From positions 8,001 through 72,000 of the forward strand of contig JAGZSY010000024.1 of NCBI GenBank assembly GCA_018380885.1: a stretch of DNA of 64,000 bases, in the 5' to 3' direction. Positions 16,917 to 26,238 of this stretch are shown here, in pieces. How positions within the stretch are numbered: position 1 is the stretch's first letter; each line of letters opens with the position of its first letter. The position numbers and the translations under genes were made by a program. This stretch comes from Enterocloster asparagiformis. Its GTDB lineage: Bacteria; Bacillota; Clostridia; Lachnospirales; Lachnospiraceae. The notes beneath the pieces are model-generated. The model was not told where the DNA came from and ran no database searches. It was given only the letters and a program-made list of their open reading frames with translations.

Positions 16917-16928
16917 CTCCGTCTTTTT
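16894..16928 (+). terminator. Terminator downstream of livF
   Basis: GGCGGA pairs with TCCGTC (one G-U) around the TCCCACATTCTCAGGG loop, followed by TTTTT. The left copy (16641-16675, preceded by AAAAA) has the mirror-image form and would work on the minus strand. Together they look like one bidirectional terminator split by an insertion. Confidence 0.55.
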
Positions 16929-16936
16929 CACGCATA

Positions 16937-17047
16937 TCAGCCTTTCAGATACTTGATGCAGCACAGAAACACCAGCACCAGCACCACAAATTTAAAGATA
17001 TTGAGCGCCATGACCAGCAGCGACACAATCCCAAAGGCAGCCATCAT
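16937..17047 (-). CDS. Small 36-residue single-helix membrane peptide
   Basis: A short open frame starting MMAAFGIVSLL and ending CCIKYLKG, hydrophobic for most of its length (FKFVVLVLVFL) with a basic end, as in small membrane proteins. The ribosome site is weak (AAAGGATGGGATGAG before ATGATG). An overlapping frame just upstream (ending at 17044) might couple its translation. No homologue is recognised; confidence rests on composition and codon pattern only. Confidence 0.4.
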   Translation of the reverse strand: MMAAFGIVSLLVMALNIFKFVVLVLVFLCCIKYLKG

Positions 17048-17283
17048 CTCATCCCATCCTTTCCCGTTTTGCCGTCATGATCCATTTCCACTTCAAATTT
17101 TATCATGACAACGGTTCCCGGTACAGTGGACGATTGCTTAAGAATTTTTACAATTTTGTGAGAGAAAACCCGCCTGCCCCCGGTCCGCGGCGGGCAGCGC
17201 CACGGTCCCCGCGGGCAATCGGCGCGCATTGACTGATATTTCCGATTATGCGCCTACTCTCCCTCACGCCCCTGCCCGAAGTC

Positions 17284-18108
17284 TCAGTCCTGCCACTGTC
17301 CGTAGATTTTCACCGCGTTCTCGTAAAACACCTTCTCCCATGCGCTCTCAGGGATCAGGCGCTTGATCAATTCAATATAATCTCCCAGATTCACCAGCGG
17401 CCAGTCGGTGCCGAACATAAACTTGTCGTAGTTGTTCACATACTCGATCCAGGTCCGCAGGGCTTCCACATAGCCCCGCTTCTCCCGGCAGAACGCCTCC
17501 GCATCTATCCGCCGCTCCCAGAGCCCGGACAGGTCCGCCGCCATATTTTCATTCTTCTCCAATACCGCAGCCGCGTCCATGAGAAAGGGGTTGCCTATAT
17601 GGCACATGACGAATTGCACCCCGGGATGGGCCGTCGCTGCCTCATCCAGCGTCAGCGGATGGCTGTATTTGAGCAGCGCATTGGAACCGGCGGTGGCGCC
17701 GGTGTGCACGGCTACGGGCTTCCCGTAGGCCTCGGCCAGCTCGTACACCGGGTCATAGATAGGGTCCGCCACATAGACGGAGGTGTAGCCCGGGTACAGC
17801 TTGATCCCCGCGCAGGCGGGCAGGCGCAGGTTTTCCTCAATCTTGGCCAGCTCTTCCCGGTTCAGATATCCCTTCTCCAGCTCCTCCCGGTCGATGCCCA
17901 CGCAGTAGCGCAGCCTGGAGGGATACTGGTGTTCCCGGCAGTCCAGTCCCCGGTTGCCCATCACAATGCCGTGGACGATTCCCAGCTTTTGGTACTGCTC
18001 CAGCAGATGCTCCTCCGTGTTTTCATGGCCTGCTGCCACGGCGATCCCATCAAAATACTCCCTTCCCGGGCAAAAGTGCAGATGTGCGTCGATGATTTTC
18101 ATTCCCAT
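17284..18108 (-). CDS. Amidohydrolase family 2 (TIM-barrel metal-dependent hydrolase)
   Basis: A 274-aa protein of the amidohydrolase-2 family, which covers decarboxylases and lactone or amide hydrolases. The metal-binding DAHLHF is at residues about 7-12, a later histidine is in CHIGNPF, and the C-terminal barrel strand carries FGTDWPLVN, whose aspartate is the usual metal ligand. IKLYPGY supplies the middle block. The substrate cannot be told. It stands alone between the small peptide and a tandem repeat, with no pathway neighbours. Start is chosen at MGMKII, with MKII two codons later as the alternative; neither has a strong ribosome site. Confidence 0.8.
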   Translation of the reverse strand: MGMKIIDAHLHFCPGREYFDGIAVAAGHENTEEHLLEQYQKLGIVHGIVMGNRGLDCREHQYPSRLRYCVGIDREELEKGYLNREELAKIEENLRLPACAGIKLYPGYTSVYVADPIYDPVYELAEAYGKPVAVHTGATAGSNALLKYSHPLTLDEAATAHPGVQFVMCHIGNPFLMDAAAVLEKNENMAADLSGLWERRIDAEAFCREKRGYVEALRTWIEYVNNYDKFMFGTDWPLVNLGDYIELIKRLIPESAWEKVFYENAVKIYGQWQD

Positions 18109-18200
18109 TTTCCATTTTCCCCCATATCTTTATAATTCCAGGCGAAGGGCGGGCCGGAGCTTTACGGCTGGCTGGGCCGGGCTCTTTCCGCCGCCAGGGC

Positions 18201-18388
18201 CGGACTCCTTCGACTACCTGGCCCCGGACTTTTTCCGCCGCCTGGGTCGGACTCCTTCGACTACCTGGCCCCGGACTTTTTCCGCCGCCTGGGCTGAACT
18301 CCTTCGCCTGCCCGGCCCAGGACTTTTTCTGCCGCCTGGGCCGGACTCCTTCGTCTGCCCTACCCCGGGCTCTTTCCGCCGCCGGGGC
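18201..18388. repeat. 47-bp tandem repeat, four full units
   Basis: Units begin at 18201, 18248, 18295 and 18342, each opening with CGGACTCCTT or a close variant and including GGACTTTTTCCGCCGCC. A partial unit precedes at about 18181. The period is not a multiple of three and no convincing frame spans it, so it is non-coding. It occupies most of the 376-bp gap between ftsH and the amidohydrolase gene; I see no other gene there. Confidence 0.85.
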
Positions 18389-18484
18389 CGCCTCTATGCA
18401 GAAAGCGGGCCTTCACCCCAGACCGTCTCCGGCCCGGGGCGAAAGCCCACGTTTGTGCTCTGTCAATGCAAGTAATCTGTTTGT

Positions 18485-20785
18485 CTACTGCGGATTACCC
18501 GCGCCGTGACCCGCTCCGGGTTCATCCTGGGGACGCGCGTTCTGATCCGCGCCCTCCTGCGGGGTATTCCAGCCGCTCTGGCCGCTTTCCTGGGGATGGC
18601 CCCATTCATTCGTGCCCGGCTGCTGCCACTGGTTCTGTGGCTGCTCCTGACCGCCCTGGGGCTGACTCCAGCCGTTCTGCTCCGGCTGCTGCCACTGGCC
18701 CTGGGGCTGGTATCCCTGGCCGCCCTCAGGCTGGCCCCAGCCGCTCTGTTCCGGCTGCTGCCACTGGCCCGGCTCCCGGCCGGCCTGAGGCTGGCCCCAG
18801 CCCCCCTGTTCCGGCTGCTGCCACTGGCCCGGCTCCGCGCCGTTCTGGGGCTGGCCTTCCGGCCCATTGCCCTGGCCTGAGGCGTTGCCGCCATCGCCGC
18901 CCTTGTCTCCGGATTCGTCCTTCTCCTCCTCAGGCGGCTCGGGGATTCCCTTTACCTGACGGAATATCTTCATGAACTCCTTGCCGGTGATGGTCTCCTT
19001 CTCGATCAGGAACTCAGCGATCTTATCCATGGCATCCCGGTTCTCAGCCAGCAGGCGCTTTGCCTCCTCGTAGGACTCCTTGAGAATGCGCATAACCTCC
19101 TGGTCGATCTCTCCCGCCGTGGCTTCGCTGCAGTTGAGCACGTTGCGCCCGGACAGATACTGATTCTCCCGGCTCTCCAGCCCCATGAGGCCGAATTTCT
19201 CGGACATGCCGTACTGGGTGATCATGGCCCGCGCCAGATTGGTGGCCTTCTCAATATCGTTGGACGCGCCCGTGGTCACGCTGTCAAATACCAGCTCCTC
19301 GGCGGCGCGGCCGGCCAGAGCTTCCACCAGCATGGCTTCCAGCTCCTTCTTGGTGTTCAGGTACTTCTCTTCCTCGGGCACGTTCATCACGTAGCCCAGA
19401 GCGCCCATGGTGCGGGGCACAATGGTGATCTTCTGCACCGGCTCAGAGTGCTTTTGCAGCGCGCTGACCAGGGCGTGGCCCACCTCGTGGTAGGAGACGA
19501 TCCGGCGCTCCTCCTGGTTCATGATCCGGTCCTTCTTCTCCTTGCCCACCAGCACCACTTCCACGGCCTCAAACAGATCCTTCTGGGACACCGCGTGGCG
19601 TCCGTGCTTGACGGCGTTGATGGCCGCCTCGTTCATCATGTTGGCCAGGTCCGCGCCCACGGCGCCGGAGGTGGCCAGGGCGATCTCCTTGAAGTCCACG
19701 GAGTCGTCCAACAGCACATCCTTGGAATGCACCTTCAGGATGTTGATACGTCCGTTTAAATCCGGCCGCTCCACCACTACCCGGCGGTCAAAACGTCCAG
19801 GACGCAGAAGCGCGGGATCCAGAATCTCCGGCCGGTTGGTGGCGGCCAGCACCAGAAGCCCCTTGGTAGAGTCAAAGCCGTCCATCTCAGAGAGCAGCTG
19901 GTTCAAGGTCTGCTCCCGCTCGTCGTTGCCACCCATACGGCTGTCGCGGCTGCGGCCGATGGCATCGATCTCGTCGATAAAAATAATACAAGGTGCGTTC
20001 TCCGCCGCGTTCTTGAACAGGTCGCGGACACGGGACGCGCCCACGCCCACGAACATCTCCACAAAATCGGAGCCGGACAGGGAATAGAACGGCACGTGCG
20101 CCTCGCCCGCCACCGCCTTGGCCAGCAGCGTTTTACCGGTTCCGGGCGGGCCCACAAGCAGCGCGCCCTTGGGAAGCTTGGCGCCGATCTTGGTGTATTT
20201 TCCCGGGTTGTGCAGGAAATCCACGATCTCGGTCAGGGATTCCTTGGCCTCGTCCTCGCCGGCCACGTCCTTGAACGTGACGCCGGTCTCCTTCTGCACG
20301 TACATCTTGGCGTTGCTCTTGCCCACACCCATGATTCCGCCTCCGCCCATGCGGCGCATGGTGAAGTTCATCAGGAACACCAGGAACAGGAAGGGGATCG
20401 CGTAGTTTAACACCGTGGCCAGAATCACGCTGTTGTCCCTGGATTCCACCATGGTGTCCACGTCGTGCTCCAGCAGCCGGGGCGCAAACTCAAAGTCGTT
20501 GTTCAACCGCACCACAAAGTAGTTCAGATCCCGGGGATAGTCGGGGTTGCCCGGCTTGGGAATCACCGTGATCTTGGTGTTGCCGATGCTGACGGACTCC
20601 ACCTTTCCCTCATCAACCATTGACACGAACTCATTATACGTCAGCTCTTTGGTCTTTTTGTCCATGATCATGTTCTGCATGAATGTGACAAGAGTGAACG
20701 TGATTAACGCAGCCACGGCGAGCATGGATATGGTCTGCCAGTTCGTCTTTGGCGCGTTTGGATCTGTTTTCTTGTTATTATCCAT
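18485..20785 (-). CDS. ftsH: ATP-dependent zinc metalloprotease FtsH with Q/W/P/G repeat tail
   Basis: A membrane AAA+ protease that degrades misfolded and short-lived membrane and cytosolic proteins. Helices at about 19-38 and 121-142 flank the extracytoplasmic domain. Walker A is GPPGTGKT (212-219), Walker B IIFIDEID (267-274), the second region of homology [20 protein letters not shown] (316-335) and the zinc site HEVGH (433-437), with valine in place of the usual alanine. Residues about 616-766 are an unusual tail: acidic linker, then imperfect repeats of [15 protein letters not shown] type, about five copies. Typical FtsH is about 600-650 aa, so the tail is an addition. It is divergent from pyrG. 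Confidence 0.95.
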   Translation of the reverse strand: MDNNKKTDPNAPKTNWQTISMLAVAALITFTLVTFMQNMIMDKKTKELTYNEFVSMVDEGKVESVSIGNTKITVIPKPGNPDYPRDLNYFVVRLNNDFEFAPRLLEHDVDTMVESRDNSVILATVLNYAIPFLFLVFLMNFTMRRMGGGGIMGVGKSNAKMYVQKETGVTFKDVAGEDEAKESLTEIVDFLHNPGKYTKIGAKLPKGALLVGPPGTGKTLLAKAVAGEAHVPFYSLSGSDFVEMFVGVGASRVRDLFKNAAENAPCIIFIDEIDAIGRSRDSRMGGNDEREQTLNQLLSEMDGFDSTKGLLVLAATNRPEILDPALLRPGRFDRRVVVERPDLNGRINILKVHSKDVLLDDSVDFKEIALATSGAVGADLANMMNEAAINAVKHGRHAVSQKDLFEAVEVVLVGKEKKDRIMNQEERRIVSYHEVGHALVSALQKHSEPVQKITIVPRTMGALGYVMNVPEEEKYLNTKKELEAMLVEALAGRAAEELVFDSVTTGASNDIEKATNLARAMITQYGMSEKFGLMGLESRENQYLSGRNVLNCSEATAGEIDQEVMRILKESYEEAKRLLAENRDAMDKIAEFLIEKETITGKEFMKIFRQVKGIPEPPEEEKDESGDKGGDGGNASGQGNGPEGQPQNGAEPGQWQQPEQGGWGQPQAGREPGQWQQPEQSGWGQPEGGQGYQPQGQWQQPEQNGWSQPQGGQEQPQNQWQQPGTNEWGHPQESGQSGWNTPQEGADQNARPQDEPGAGHGAGNPQ

Positions 20786-20850
20786 ATGTGTAAATCTCCC
20801 TCTGAATGGGTCATACTAAGCGAAAGATCCACGAAAACCCATTCTCTACC

Positions 20851-20879
20851 ATTATAGTGTCAGTCTCCCCATAAATCAA
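20851..20879 (-). promoter_or_regulatory. ftsH promoter
   Basis: Minus-strand TTGATT, 17-bp spacer, TATAAT, about 65 bp upstream of the ftsH ATG at 20785. Confidence 0.7.
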
Positions 20880-21014
20880 GAAAAGAACAATGAAATTTAT
20901 TAAAAATTTTGAAAAAACTCCTAGCAATATAAAAAGACTGGTTGTATAATATATGGGTTATTTTTTTACCCCACACGACACACTATATAGTATCTGAAGA
21001 AGGAGGTTTGTGTT

Positions 21015-22616
21015 ATGCCAGTTAAATACGTGTTTGTCACTGGCGGCGTAGTTTCCGGCCTTGGAAAAGGCATCACGGCGGCGTCCCTGGGACGCCTGTT
21101 AAAGGCCCGCGGCTACAAAGTAACCATGCAGAAGTTCGATCCCTACATCAACATCGACCCCGGCACCATGAATCCCGTCCAACACGGCGAGGTGTTCGTA
21201 ACCGACGACGGCGCTGAGACGGACCTGGACCTGGGCCACTACGAGCGCTTCATCGACGAAAGCCTGACGAAAAACTCCAACGTGACCACCGGCAAGGTCT
21301 ACTGGACGGTTCTGCAAAAGGAACGCCGCGGCGATTTCGGAGGCGGCACGGTCCAGGTGATCCCCCATATCACCAACGAGATCAAGAGCCGTTTCCACCG
21401 CAACTACTCCACAGAAGAGACTGAAATCGCCATCATCGAGGTGGGCGGCACCGTGGGCGACATCGAGAGCCAGCCCTTTCTGGAGGCTATCCGCCAGTTT
21501 GAACGCGAGGTTGGACCGGAAAACGCCTGCATTATCCACGTCACCCTCATCCCCTATCTGAAGGCCTCAGGCGAGCTCAAAACCAAGCCCACCCAGGCCA
21601 GCGTCAAAGATCTTCAGGGCATGGGCATTCAGCCCGATATTCTGGTCTGCCGTTCCGAACATCCCCTGGACGACAGCATCCGCAGCAAAATTGCCCAATT
21701 CTGTAACGTTCCCCCCTCTCACGTAATCCAAAACCTGGATGTGGACGTGCTCTATGAGGTCCCCCTGGCCATGGAGGAAGAACACTTAGCCCAAGTGGCC
21801 TGCCAGTGTCTCCATTTATCATGCCCGGAGCCGGACCTGGACGACTGGAGAGCCATGATCGACGCCTGGAAACACCCGAAAGCCCAGGTAACCGTGGCGC
21901 TGGTCGGAAAATACATCCAGCTGCACGACGCCTACATCTCCGTGGTGGAAGCCTTAAAGCACGGCGGTGTTGCCAACCACGCTTCCGTAAACATCAAGTG
22001 GGTGGACTCCGAGACCGTGACGCGGGAGAATGCCGCCGAACTGCTGGGTGACGTAAACGGCATCCTGGTGCCGGGCGGCTTCGGCGACCGCGGCATCGAC
22101 GGCAAGATCTATGCAATCCAGTACGCCCGGGAACACAACATCCCCTTCCTGGGACTGTGCCTGGGCATGCAGCTGGCTATTGTGGAGTTCGCCCGCAATG
22201 CGGCGGGGCTGAAGGACGCCCACAGCGTGGAGCTGAACCCGGCCACACCCCATCCGGTCATCCACCTGATGCCCGACCAGAACGGCGTGGAGGATATCGG
22301 CGGCACCCTGCGCCTGGGTTCCTACCCCTGCGTGCTGGACAAGACTTCCAGGGCCTTCGACCTGTACGGCGCCGGGACCATCCATGAGCGCCACCGTCAC
22401 CGCTACGAGGTAAACAACGACTACCGCAAAATTCTGACGGACAACGGGCTCTCCCTCTGCGGCCTCTCCCCGGACGGACGCATCGTGGAAATGATCGAGA
22501 TTCCGTCCCACCCCTGGTTCGTGGCCACCCAGGCCCATCCTGAGCTGAAATCGCGGCCCAACAGGCCCCATCCGCTGTTCAGAGGGTTCATCGGGGCCGC
22601 CTTGAACGCCCGGTAA
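21015..22616 (+). CDS. pyrG: CTP synthase
   Basis: Makes CTP from UTP, ATP and glutamine. The 533-aa protein has the synthetase domain first ([20 protein letters not shown] at about 4-23, with the ATP loop; then [20 protein letters not shown] and [12 protein letters not shown]) and a class I glutamine amidotransferase domain from about residue 290 ([13 protein letters not shown], nucleophile in [11 protein letters not shown], catalytic HPE in ATQAHPE). AGGAGG lies 8 bp before the ATG. A TATAAT (20945) is followed by GGG then a T-run, but there is no clear attenuator, so the CTP-sensing mechanism known from Bacillus pyrG is not supported. Confidence 0.97.
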   Translation: MPVKYVFVTGGVVSGLGKGITAASLGRLLKARGYKVTMQKFDPYINIDPGTMNPVQHGEVFVTDDGAETDLDLGHYERFIDESLTKNSNVTTGKVYWTVLQKERRGDFGGGTVQVIPHITNEIKSRFHRNYSTEETEIAIIEVGGTVGDIESQPFLEAIRQFEREVGPENACIIHVTLIPYLKASGELKTKPTQASVKDLQGMGIQPDILVCRSEHPLDDSIRSKIAQFCNVPPSHVIQNLDVDVLYEVPLAMEEEHLAQVACQCLHLSCPEPDLDDWRAMIDAWKHPKAQVTVALVGKYIQLHDAYISVVEALKHGGVANHASVNIKWVDSETVTRENAAELLGDVNGILVPGGFGDRGIDGKIYAIQYAREHNIPFLGLCLGMQLAIVEFARNAAGLKDAHSVELNPATPHPVIHLMPDQNGVEDIGGTLRLGSYPCVLDKTSRAFDLYGAGTIHERHRHRYEVNNDYRKILTDNGLSLCGLSPDGRIVEMIEIPSHPWFVATQAHPELKSRPNRPHPLFRGFIGAALNAR

Positions 22617-22647
22617 TTCCCTGATCCACCGGTAATTCCCTGTACGG

Positions 22648-22696
22648 AAAAAGCCGCCAATGCGCACACTAAATATGCGCGTTGAAGCGGCTTTTT
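22648..22696 (+). terminator. pyrG terminator
   Basis: AAAAAGCCGC and GCGGCTTTTT form the outer stem, with GCGC/GCGC inside. The T-run on both strands makes it potentially bidirectional. Confidence 0.8.
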
Positions 22697-22722
22697 GTCT
22701 AACATTCAGGAGGTGATCCGGC

Positions 22723-22887
22723 ATGAACCACAAAGAAGATGCAGATATTGACGTACAGGCCTGTTCTACCATGGACTGTACTGGTCTGATTCCGTCCCTG
22801 CCCCAGTCCGAGGCCGAGCGGGAGGCGTACGAGGATTTATATCCTTATATTACCAAAGCAGCCCAGACAGAGGACCCGGCCAGATAG
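22723..22887 (+). CDS. 54-residue conserved-looking small protein with CTGLIP motif
   Basis: A small frame with a very strong ribosome site (AGGAGG, 8 bp before the ATG) between two terminators, so it is probably transcribed on its own or by read-through from pyrG. It is acidic and soluble, with DCTGLIPSLPQSEAEREAYE (residues about 18-37) followed by DLYPYIT. I believe proteins with a TGLIP core and a trailing YEDLYP element recur in Lachnospiraceae, but I cannot name a function. Two cysteines (14 and 19) are spaced CSTMDC. It is not a leader peptide with a double-glycine site. Confidence 0.65.
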   Translation: MNHKEDADIDVQACSTMDCTGLIPSLPQSEAEREAYEDLYPYITKAAQTEDPAR

Positions 22888-22910
22888 TCGGGCCGGGAAA
22901 GGCCCCGTGA

Positions 22911-22942
22911 GAGTCCGGCCCTGCAAACGGCCGGGCTCTTCT
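22911..22942 (+). terminator. Terminator after the 54-aa gene
   Basis: GAGTCCGGCC pairs with GGCCGGGCTC (one wobble) around an 8-nt loop, followed by TTCTCT. It starts 23 bp after the stop codon. Confidence 0.65.
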
Positions 22943-23057
22943 CTATCATATGCGCAAAGCCTGTTTCCGATTAATGGCACGGATTGGAAAAACGCCCATA
23001 CGTTTTTCTCCTGGGGCCCGGCTGGGAGGCGGCCGTGGGGCGGCCGCGCGTTAAAGC

Positions 23058-23110
23058 AAAAAAAGGCCTTGCCGCCGGAACGTACGGAACCGGCCGGCAG
23101 AGGCCTTTTT
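23058..23110 (-). terminator. Terminator after the polar amino-acid ABC operon
   Basis: An outer stem AAAAGGCC/GGCCTTTT encloses GCCGCCGG/CCGGCCGGC-type inner pairing. On the minus strand it ends in a run of T and lies about 20 bp past the ATPase stop; it is close to symmetrical and may act both ways. Confidence 0.7.
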
Positions 23111-23130
23111 ATTCTCAATGGCTCATTCCC

Positions 23131-23874
23131 TTATCCGCGCATGAACCTTCCCAGGAAATCCTTGGTCAGCGGGTTCTGGGGATTCTCGAAGATATCCCCG
23201 GGCGTCCCGTCCTCGGCGATCACGCCGTCGGCCATGAACACCACGCGGGTGGACACGTCCCTGGCAAAGGCCATCTCATGTGTCACGATAATCATGGTCA
23301 GGCCCTCGCCCGCCAGCTTTCTCATAACCTCCAGCACCTCGCCCACCATCTGGGGATCCAGGGCCGAGGTCGGCTCGTCAAAGAGCAGTAATTCCGGCTC
23401 CATAGCCAGCGCCCTGGCGATGGCGATCCGCTGCTTCTGTCCGCCCGAGAGCTGCTTGGGCTTAGCGTTGATATAGGGCGCCATCCCCACCTTTTCCAGG
23501 TAGTACATGGCGTTTTTCCTGGCCTCCTCCTTGCTCTTTTTCAGCACCTTGGTCTGGCCGATCATACAGTTGTCCAGCACGTTCATGTTGTTGAACAGGT
23601 TAAAGCTCTGGAACACCATCCCCACCTTTGAGCGGTACTGGGCCGCGTTGACCTTTCCGCCCACAATGTCGCTGCCGTGGTAGAGAATCTCGCCCGTGGT
23701 GGGCGTCTCCAGGATATTGAGGCAGCGCAGCAGCGTGGATTTGCCGGAGCCGGAGGCCCCGATGATACAGGTAACGTCTCCGCTGCTGACGGAAAAATCG
23801 ATGTCGCGCAGCACCGGGTTGTTGCCGAACGTCTTGCTCAAATGGCGGATTTGTAAAATTGTGTCGCCCTTCAT
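23131..23874 (-). CDS. Polar amino-acid ABC transporter ATPase
   Basis: A 247-aa GlnQ/ArtP-type ATPase that powers uptake through the neighbouring permease. Walker A is GASGSGKST, the Q-loop is [10 protein letters not shown], the signature is [15 protein letters not shown], Walker B is [13 protein letters not shown] and the switch histidine is in VTHEM. Its start overlaps the permease stop by 4 bp, so the two are coupled. The last gene of the operon; a terminator follows. Confidence 0.93.
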   Translation of the reverse strand: MKGDTILQIRHLSKTFGNNPVLRDIDFSVSSGDVTCIIGASGSGKSTLLRCLNILETPTTGEILYHGSDIVGGKVNAAQYRSKVGMVFQSFNLFNNMNVLDNCMIGQTKVLKKSKEEARKNAMYYLEKVGMAPYINAKPKQLSGGQKQRIAIARALAMEPELLLFDEPTSALDPQMVGEVLEVMRKLAGEGLTMIIVTHEMAFARDVSTRVVFMADGVIAEDGTPGDIFENPQNPLTKDFLGRFMRG

Positions 23875-24665
23875 CGTGACTCCTCCTTCTTGTCCTCCGG
23901 GAAACGGATCATACCGCTGGTATAGGCCAGGGTATCCGTGGTCGCCAGATCGTAGTTGTCCGGTCCGTCCATCTTGCTCTCCAGATGGCGCAGGATACGG
24001 GAACAGGTAAAGGTCATGATAAAGTACATGATCATGGTGATGGTGTAGGTCTCAAAGTTCATGTACAGAGCGCCCGCGGCCGCCTTGGTCTTGTACAAAA
24101 GCTCGGCAATGCCGATCACGGAGAGCACGCAGCTGTCCTTGATGTTGATGATCAGGTTGTTGCCGATCTGCGGCATAATGTTGCGCAGGGCCTGGGGCAG
24201 AATCACGTAGATCATGGTCTGCACATGGGTCATGCCGATGGACTTGGCCCCCTCTGTCTGGCCGGGATCAATGGAGAGGATGCCGCCTCGCACGGTCTCT
24301 GCCATGTAAGCGCCCGTGTTGATGGACAGGATAAAAATGGCCGCCTTCAGCATGGACATATTGATATTCAACAGCGGGAATAAACCGTAGTAGATAAACA
24401 TTGCCTGGGCCATCATGGGCGTGCCGCGGAAGAACTCCACATACGCGTTGAGCACCAGCTTTACAAGCCAGAGCACCCCTTTCTTGAGGAAGTTGTCCCC
24501 CTTCTCCGTCCGGATCGTCTGGACAATACCCACGGCGAATCCGATCAGGCAGCCGATGACGGTGCCCACCAGGGCGCTCTCCATGCTGACGCCCGCGCCC
24601 TGGAGCATGGACATTCCATATTGCTTGAATACGACCATTACACGGCCAAAAAAATCTGTTGGCAT
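23871..24665 (-). CDS. Polar amino-acid ABC transporter permease
   Basis: A 264-aa HisM/GlnP-type permease. It has about five membrane helices and the family motif [18 protein letters not shown]; the EAA loop that contacts the ATPase is [20 protein letters not shown]. The polar C-terminal tail of about 35 residues ([15 protein letters not shown] onward) is longer than usual. It lies 38 bp after the binding-protein gene. Confidence 0.92.
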   Translation of the reverse strand: MPTDFFGRVMVVFKQYGMSMLQGAGVSMESALVGTVIGCLIGFAVGIVQTIRTEKGDNFLKKGVLWLVKLVLNAYVEFFRGTPMMAQAMFIYYGLFPLLNINMSMLKAAIFILSINTGAYMAETVRGGILSIDPGQTEGAKSIGMTHVQTMIYVILPQALRNIMPQIGNNLIINIKDSCVLSVIGIAELLYKTKAAAGALYMNFETYTITMIMYFIMTFTCSRILRHLESKMDGPDNYDLATTDTLAYTSGMIRFPEDKKEESR

Positions 24666-24703
24666 AACATTCTCTCCTTAAATTATGGCTCTCTGTCTGC
24701 GCC

Positions 24704-25663
24704 CTACTGGTTTGCCAGCGGCTGCACGGAAATCGCCTCATCCATGATCCTGGAATAATCATCCTTGGTCATCTTGGTCAAAACGCTGTCGATGGCGGAT
24801 TTCAGCTCGGTATTTCCCTTTTTCATGGAGATGCCGATGTTGATGTCCTCCTCGGTCACTTTGAAGTCGTCATCGCCGCCGCCGAATTCCAGCATCACGA
24901 AATCAGGATAAGCGATCAGCGCGCCCTTGCCTGTAGGCTGGTCGGTCACAACAATGTCGCACTTGCCGGCGTTTAAGGACATCAGCATGTCCGGAGCGTT
25001 GGCAGTGGCGGACAGCACATTGGCGCCCTCGATCTGGGGCAGGCAGTTGTCATACCAGATGGTGCTCTGCTGGGAGGTGCAGGTGGCGCCCTTTAAATCG
25101 GCAACGCTCTTGGCGTTTGCGTAGGGGCTGTCCTTCTTGGTCAGAGTCACGATGGTTGCGTAGTAGTACGGCTCGCTGAAGTCCACGGCCTGAAGGCGCT
25201 GGGAGGTGATGGACTGGCCTGCGATCACGCAGTCGGCCTGTCCGGTCTGCACTGCCGGAATCAGGGAATCCCAGTCCAGACGCACGATCTGGAGCTCGTA
25301 TCCCAGTTCCTCGCAAATCTTCTTGGCCATCATCACGTCGTATCCGTTGGCATATTCGTTGCTGTCGTTAATGGGAACGCCGCCGTTGGCATCGTCGGGC
25401 TGTGTCCAGTTGTAAGGCGCGTAAGCGCATTCCATGGCCACGCGCAGCACTTTCTTCTCGCCGCTGTCGGCCGCCGCTGTATCGCTCTTAGCCGCCGCGG
25501 TGTCGCTCCCGGCCGCCGCAGTGTCGCTCTCGGCCGCCTTGGTGTCGCTCTGGGCCGCCGCTGTCGTATCGCCGGAGGACTTGCCGCCGCAGGCGGTCAG
25601 AGATGCCGCTGCCAGAAGCCCGGCTAACATAAGGCTCATTACTTTCTTTGCATTCATTTTCAT
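24704..25663 (-). CDS. Polar amino-acid-binding lipoprotein with SDTAAA repeat linker
   Basis: A 319-aa solute-binding lipoprotein (SBP family 3). The signal peptide ends in the lipobox LTAC (Cys25). Then comes a low-complexity linker of about 40 residues with repeats of SDTAAA (residues about 31-68), which should act as a flexible tether from the membrane. The globular domain starts at VLRVAMECAYAPYNW and has the typical YANGYDVMMAKKICEELG and DFSEPYYYA segments. The substrate is probably a polar or charged amino acid but cannot be named. It is the first gene of the operon and lies behind a probable attenuator. Confidence 0.9.
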   Translation of the reverse strand: MKMNAKKVMSLMLAGLLAAASLTACGGKSSGDTTAAAQSDTKAAESDTAAAGSDTAAAKSDTAAADSGEKKVLRVAMECAYAPYNWTQPDDANGGVPINDSNEYANGYDVMMAKKICEELGYELQIVRLDWDSLIPAVQTGQADCVIAGQSITSQRLQAVDFSEPYYYATIVTLTKKDSPYANAKSVADLKGATCTSQQSTIWYDNCLPQIEGANVLSATANAPDMLMSLNAGKCDIVVTDQPTGKGALIAYPDFVMLEFGGGDDDFKVTEEDINIGISMKKGNTELKSAIDSVLTKMTKDDYSRIMDEAISVQPLANQ

Positions 25664-25715
25664 AACGCTCTCTCCTCTTTGTTTGTACCCGCATGGAAAA
25701 AAATGGTTTTAAACT

Positions 25716-25826
25716 AAAAAGCCATGCCTCTCAATCGGCATGACTCCAGCGTCACGTATGGGACAGTACCAAATTTCTCCACCTGTCGGGCCTGCACTTA
25801 ATAATATAAAAAAATTGGTGCCTAAC
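25716..25826 (-). promoter_or_regulatory. Attenuator-type leader RNA of the polar amino-acid transporter
   Basis: The minus-strand leader (about 110 nt) ends in a textbook terminator: GUCAUGCC pairs with GGCAUGGC, then UUUUU (25744-25716). Just before it GUGAC can pair with GUCAU, using the first arm of the terminator, so the two folds exclude each other. Further upstream ACCAAUUU (25819-25812) can pair with AAAUUUGGU (25776-25768) across a GACAG/CUGUC hairpin. This is the layout of a riboswitch or attenuator acting before the RBS of the binding-protein gene. No known riboswitch class is recognised. Confidence 0.6.
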
Positions 25827-25832
25827 GCGCCT

Positions 25833-25861
25833 AGTATAGCATAACTTTTCTTATTTTCCAA
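25833..25861 (-). promoter_or_regulatory. Promoter of the polar amino-acid transporter operon
   Basis: Minus-strand TTGGAA, 17-bp spacer, TATACT. The predicted start gives the leader described beside it. Confidence 0.65.
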
Positions 25862-26041
25862 TACCCCAATTCCGATTTTTGCATATTTTTGCAGGCCAAA
25901 ACGCCAATTTTTTCTGGAAGCAGTGGTTCTTTCTGCCGTAAACTATACAAGTTGCGGTGAAATTAGGCCCAAAGGCTTTTGTGAATTTTTTAGCAGCTTA
26001 CGATTAAACATACAGCTTTTCCCTGCCCGGACATGGCGAAA

Positions 26042-26138
26042 GCGGGATATTCTCCGAGAATATCCCGCCTCTTAATTCCAGCAGCCGTGCCGGGTGCAAG
26101 GGGTTTTATAAAATTTGGGCCAGGCTGCCCGAATTAAG
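26042..26138. other. Two strong hairpins in a non-coding gap
   Basis: The 575-bp gap 25664-26238 has no gene that I can support. Apart from the transporter leader it contains a perfect 12-bp stem (GCGGGATATTCT/AGAATATCCCGC, 26042-26068) and a 16-bp imperfect inverted repeat (26071-26086 with 26123-26138, ends CTTAATTC and GAATTAAG). The second could be a terminator, a small RNA or an insertion remnant. The stretch 25870-26040 is AT-rich and shows nothing recognisable. Confidence 0.45.
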
Positions 26139-26154
26139 AGCTATGTAGAAAAGA

Positions 26155-26191
26155 ACCAAAACAGGATGGAATCATACATAATTCCACCCTG
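26155..26191 (-). terminator. Terminator after the sortase gene
   Basis: CAGGGTGGAAT pairs with ATTCCATCCTG (one mismatch or wobble) on the minus strand, followed by TTTTGG. It lies about 50 bp after the stop. Confidence 0.7.
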
Positions 26192-26238
26192 ATTTCATGG
26201 GCATCTTATCACAATTATCAACAAATGTCAACCAATTT

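Noticed and set aside
17044..17229. 61-codon minus-strand frame before the small membrane peptide
   Set aside because: No ribosome site and a G/R/P-rich start; only its last 20 codons look gene-like, which may just couple the next frame.
18181..18388. CRISPR array
   Set aside because: Units are contiguous copies with no unique spacers; it is a plain tandem repeat, and no cas genes are nearby.
20941..21014. CTP-dependent reiterative transcription attenuation at pyrG
   Set aside because: The predicted start reads GGGUUA, not GGGC, and there is no terminator in the leader to be opened by added G residues.
25716..25830. T-box riboswitch for the polar amino-acid transporter
   Set aside because: A UUGGUACUGUC stretch resembles part of the T-box core, but there is no room for a specifier stem after the promoter and the terminator does not include the T-box complement.
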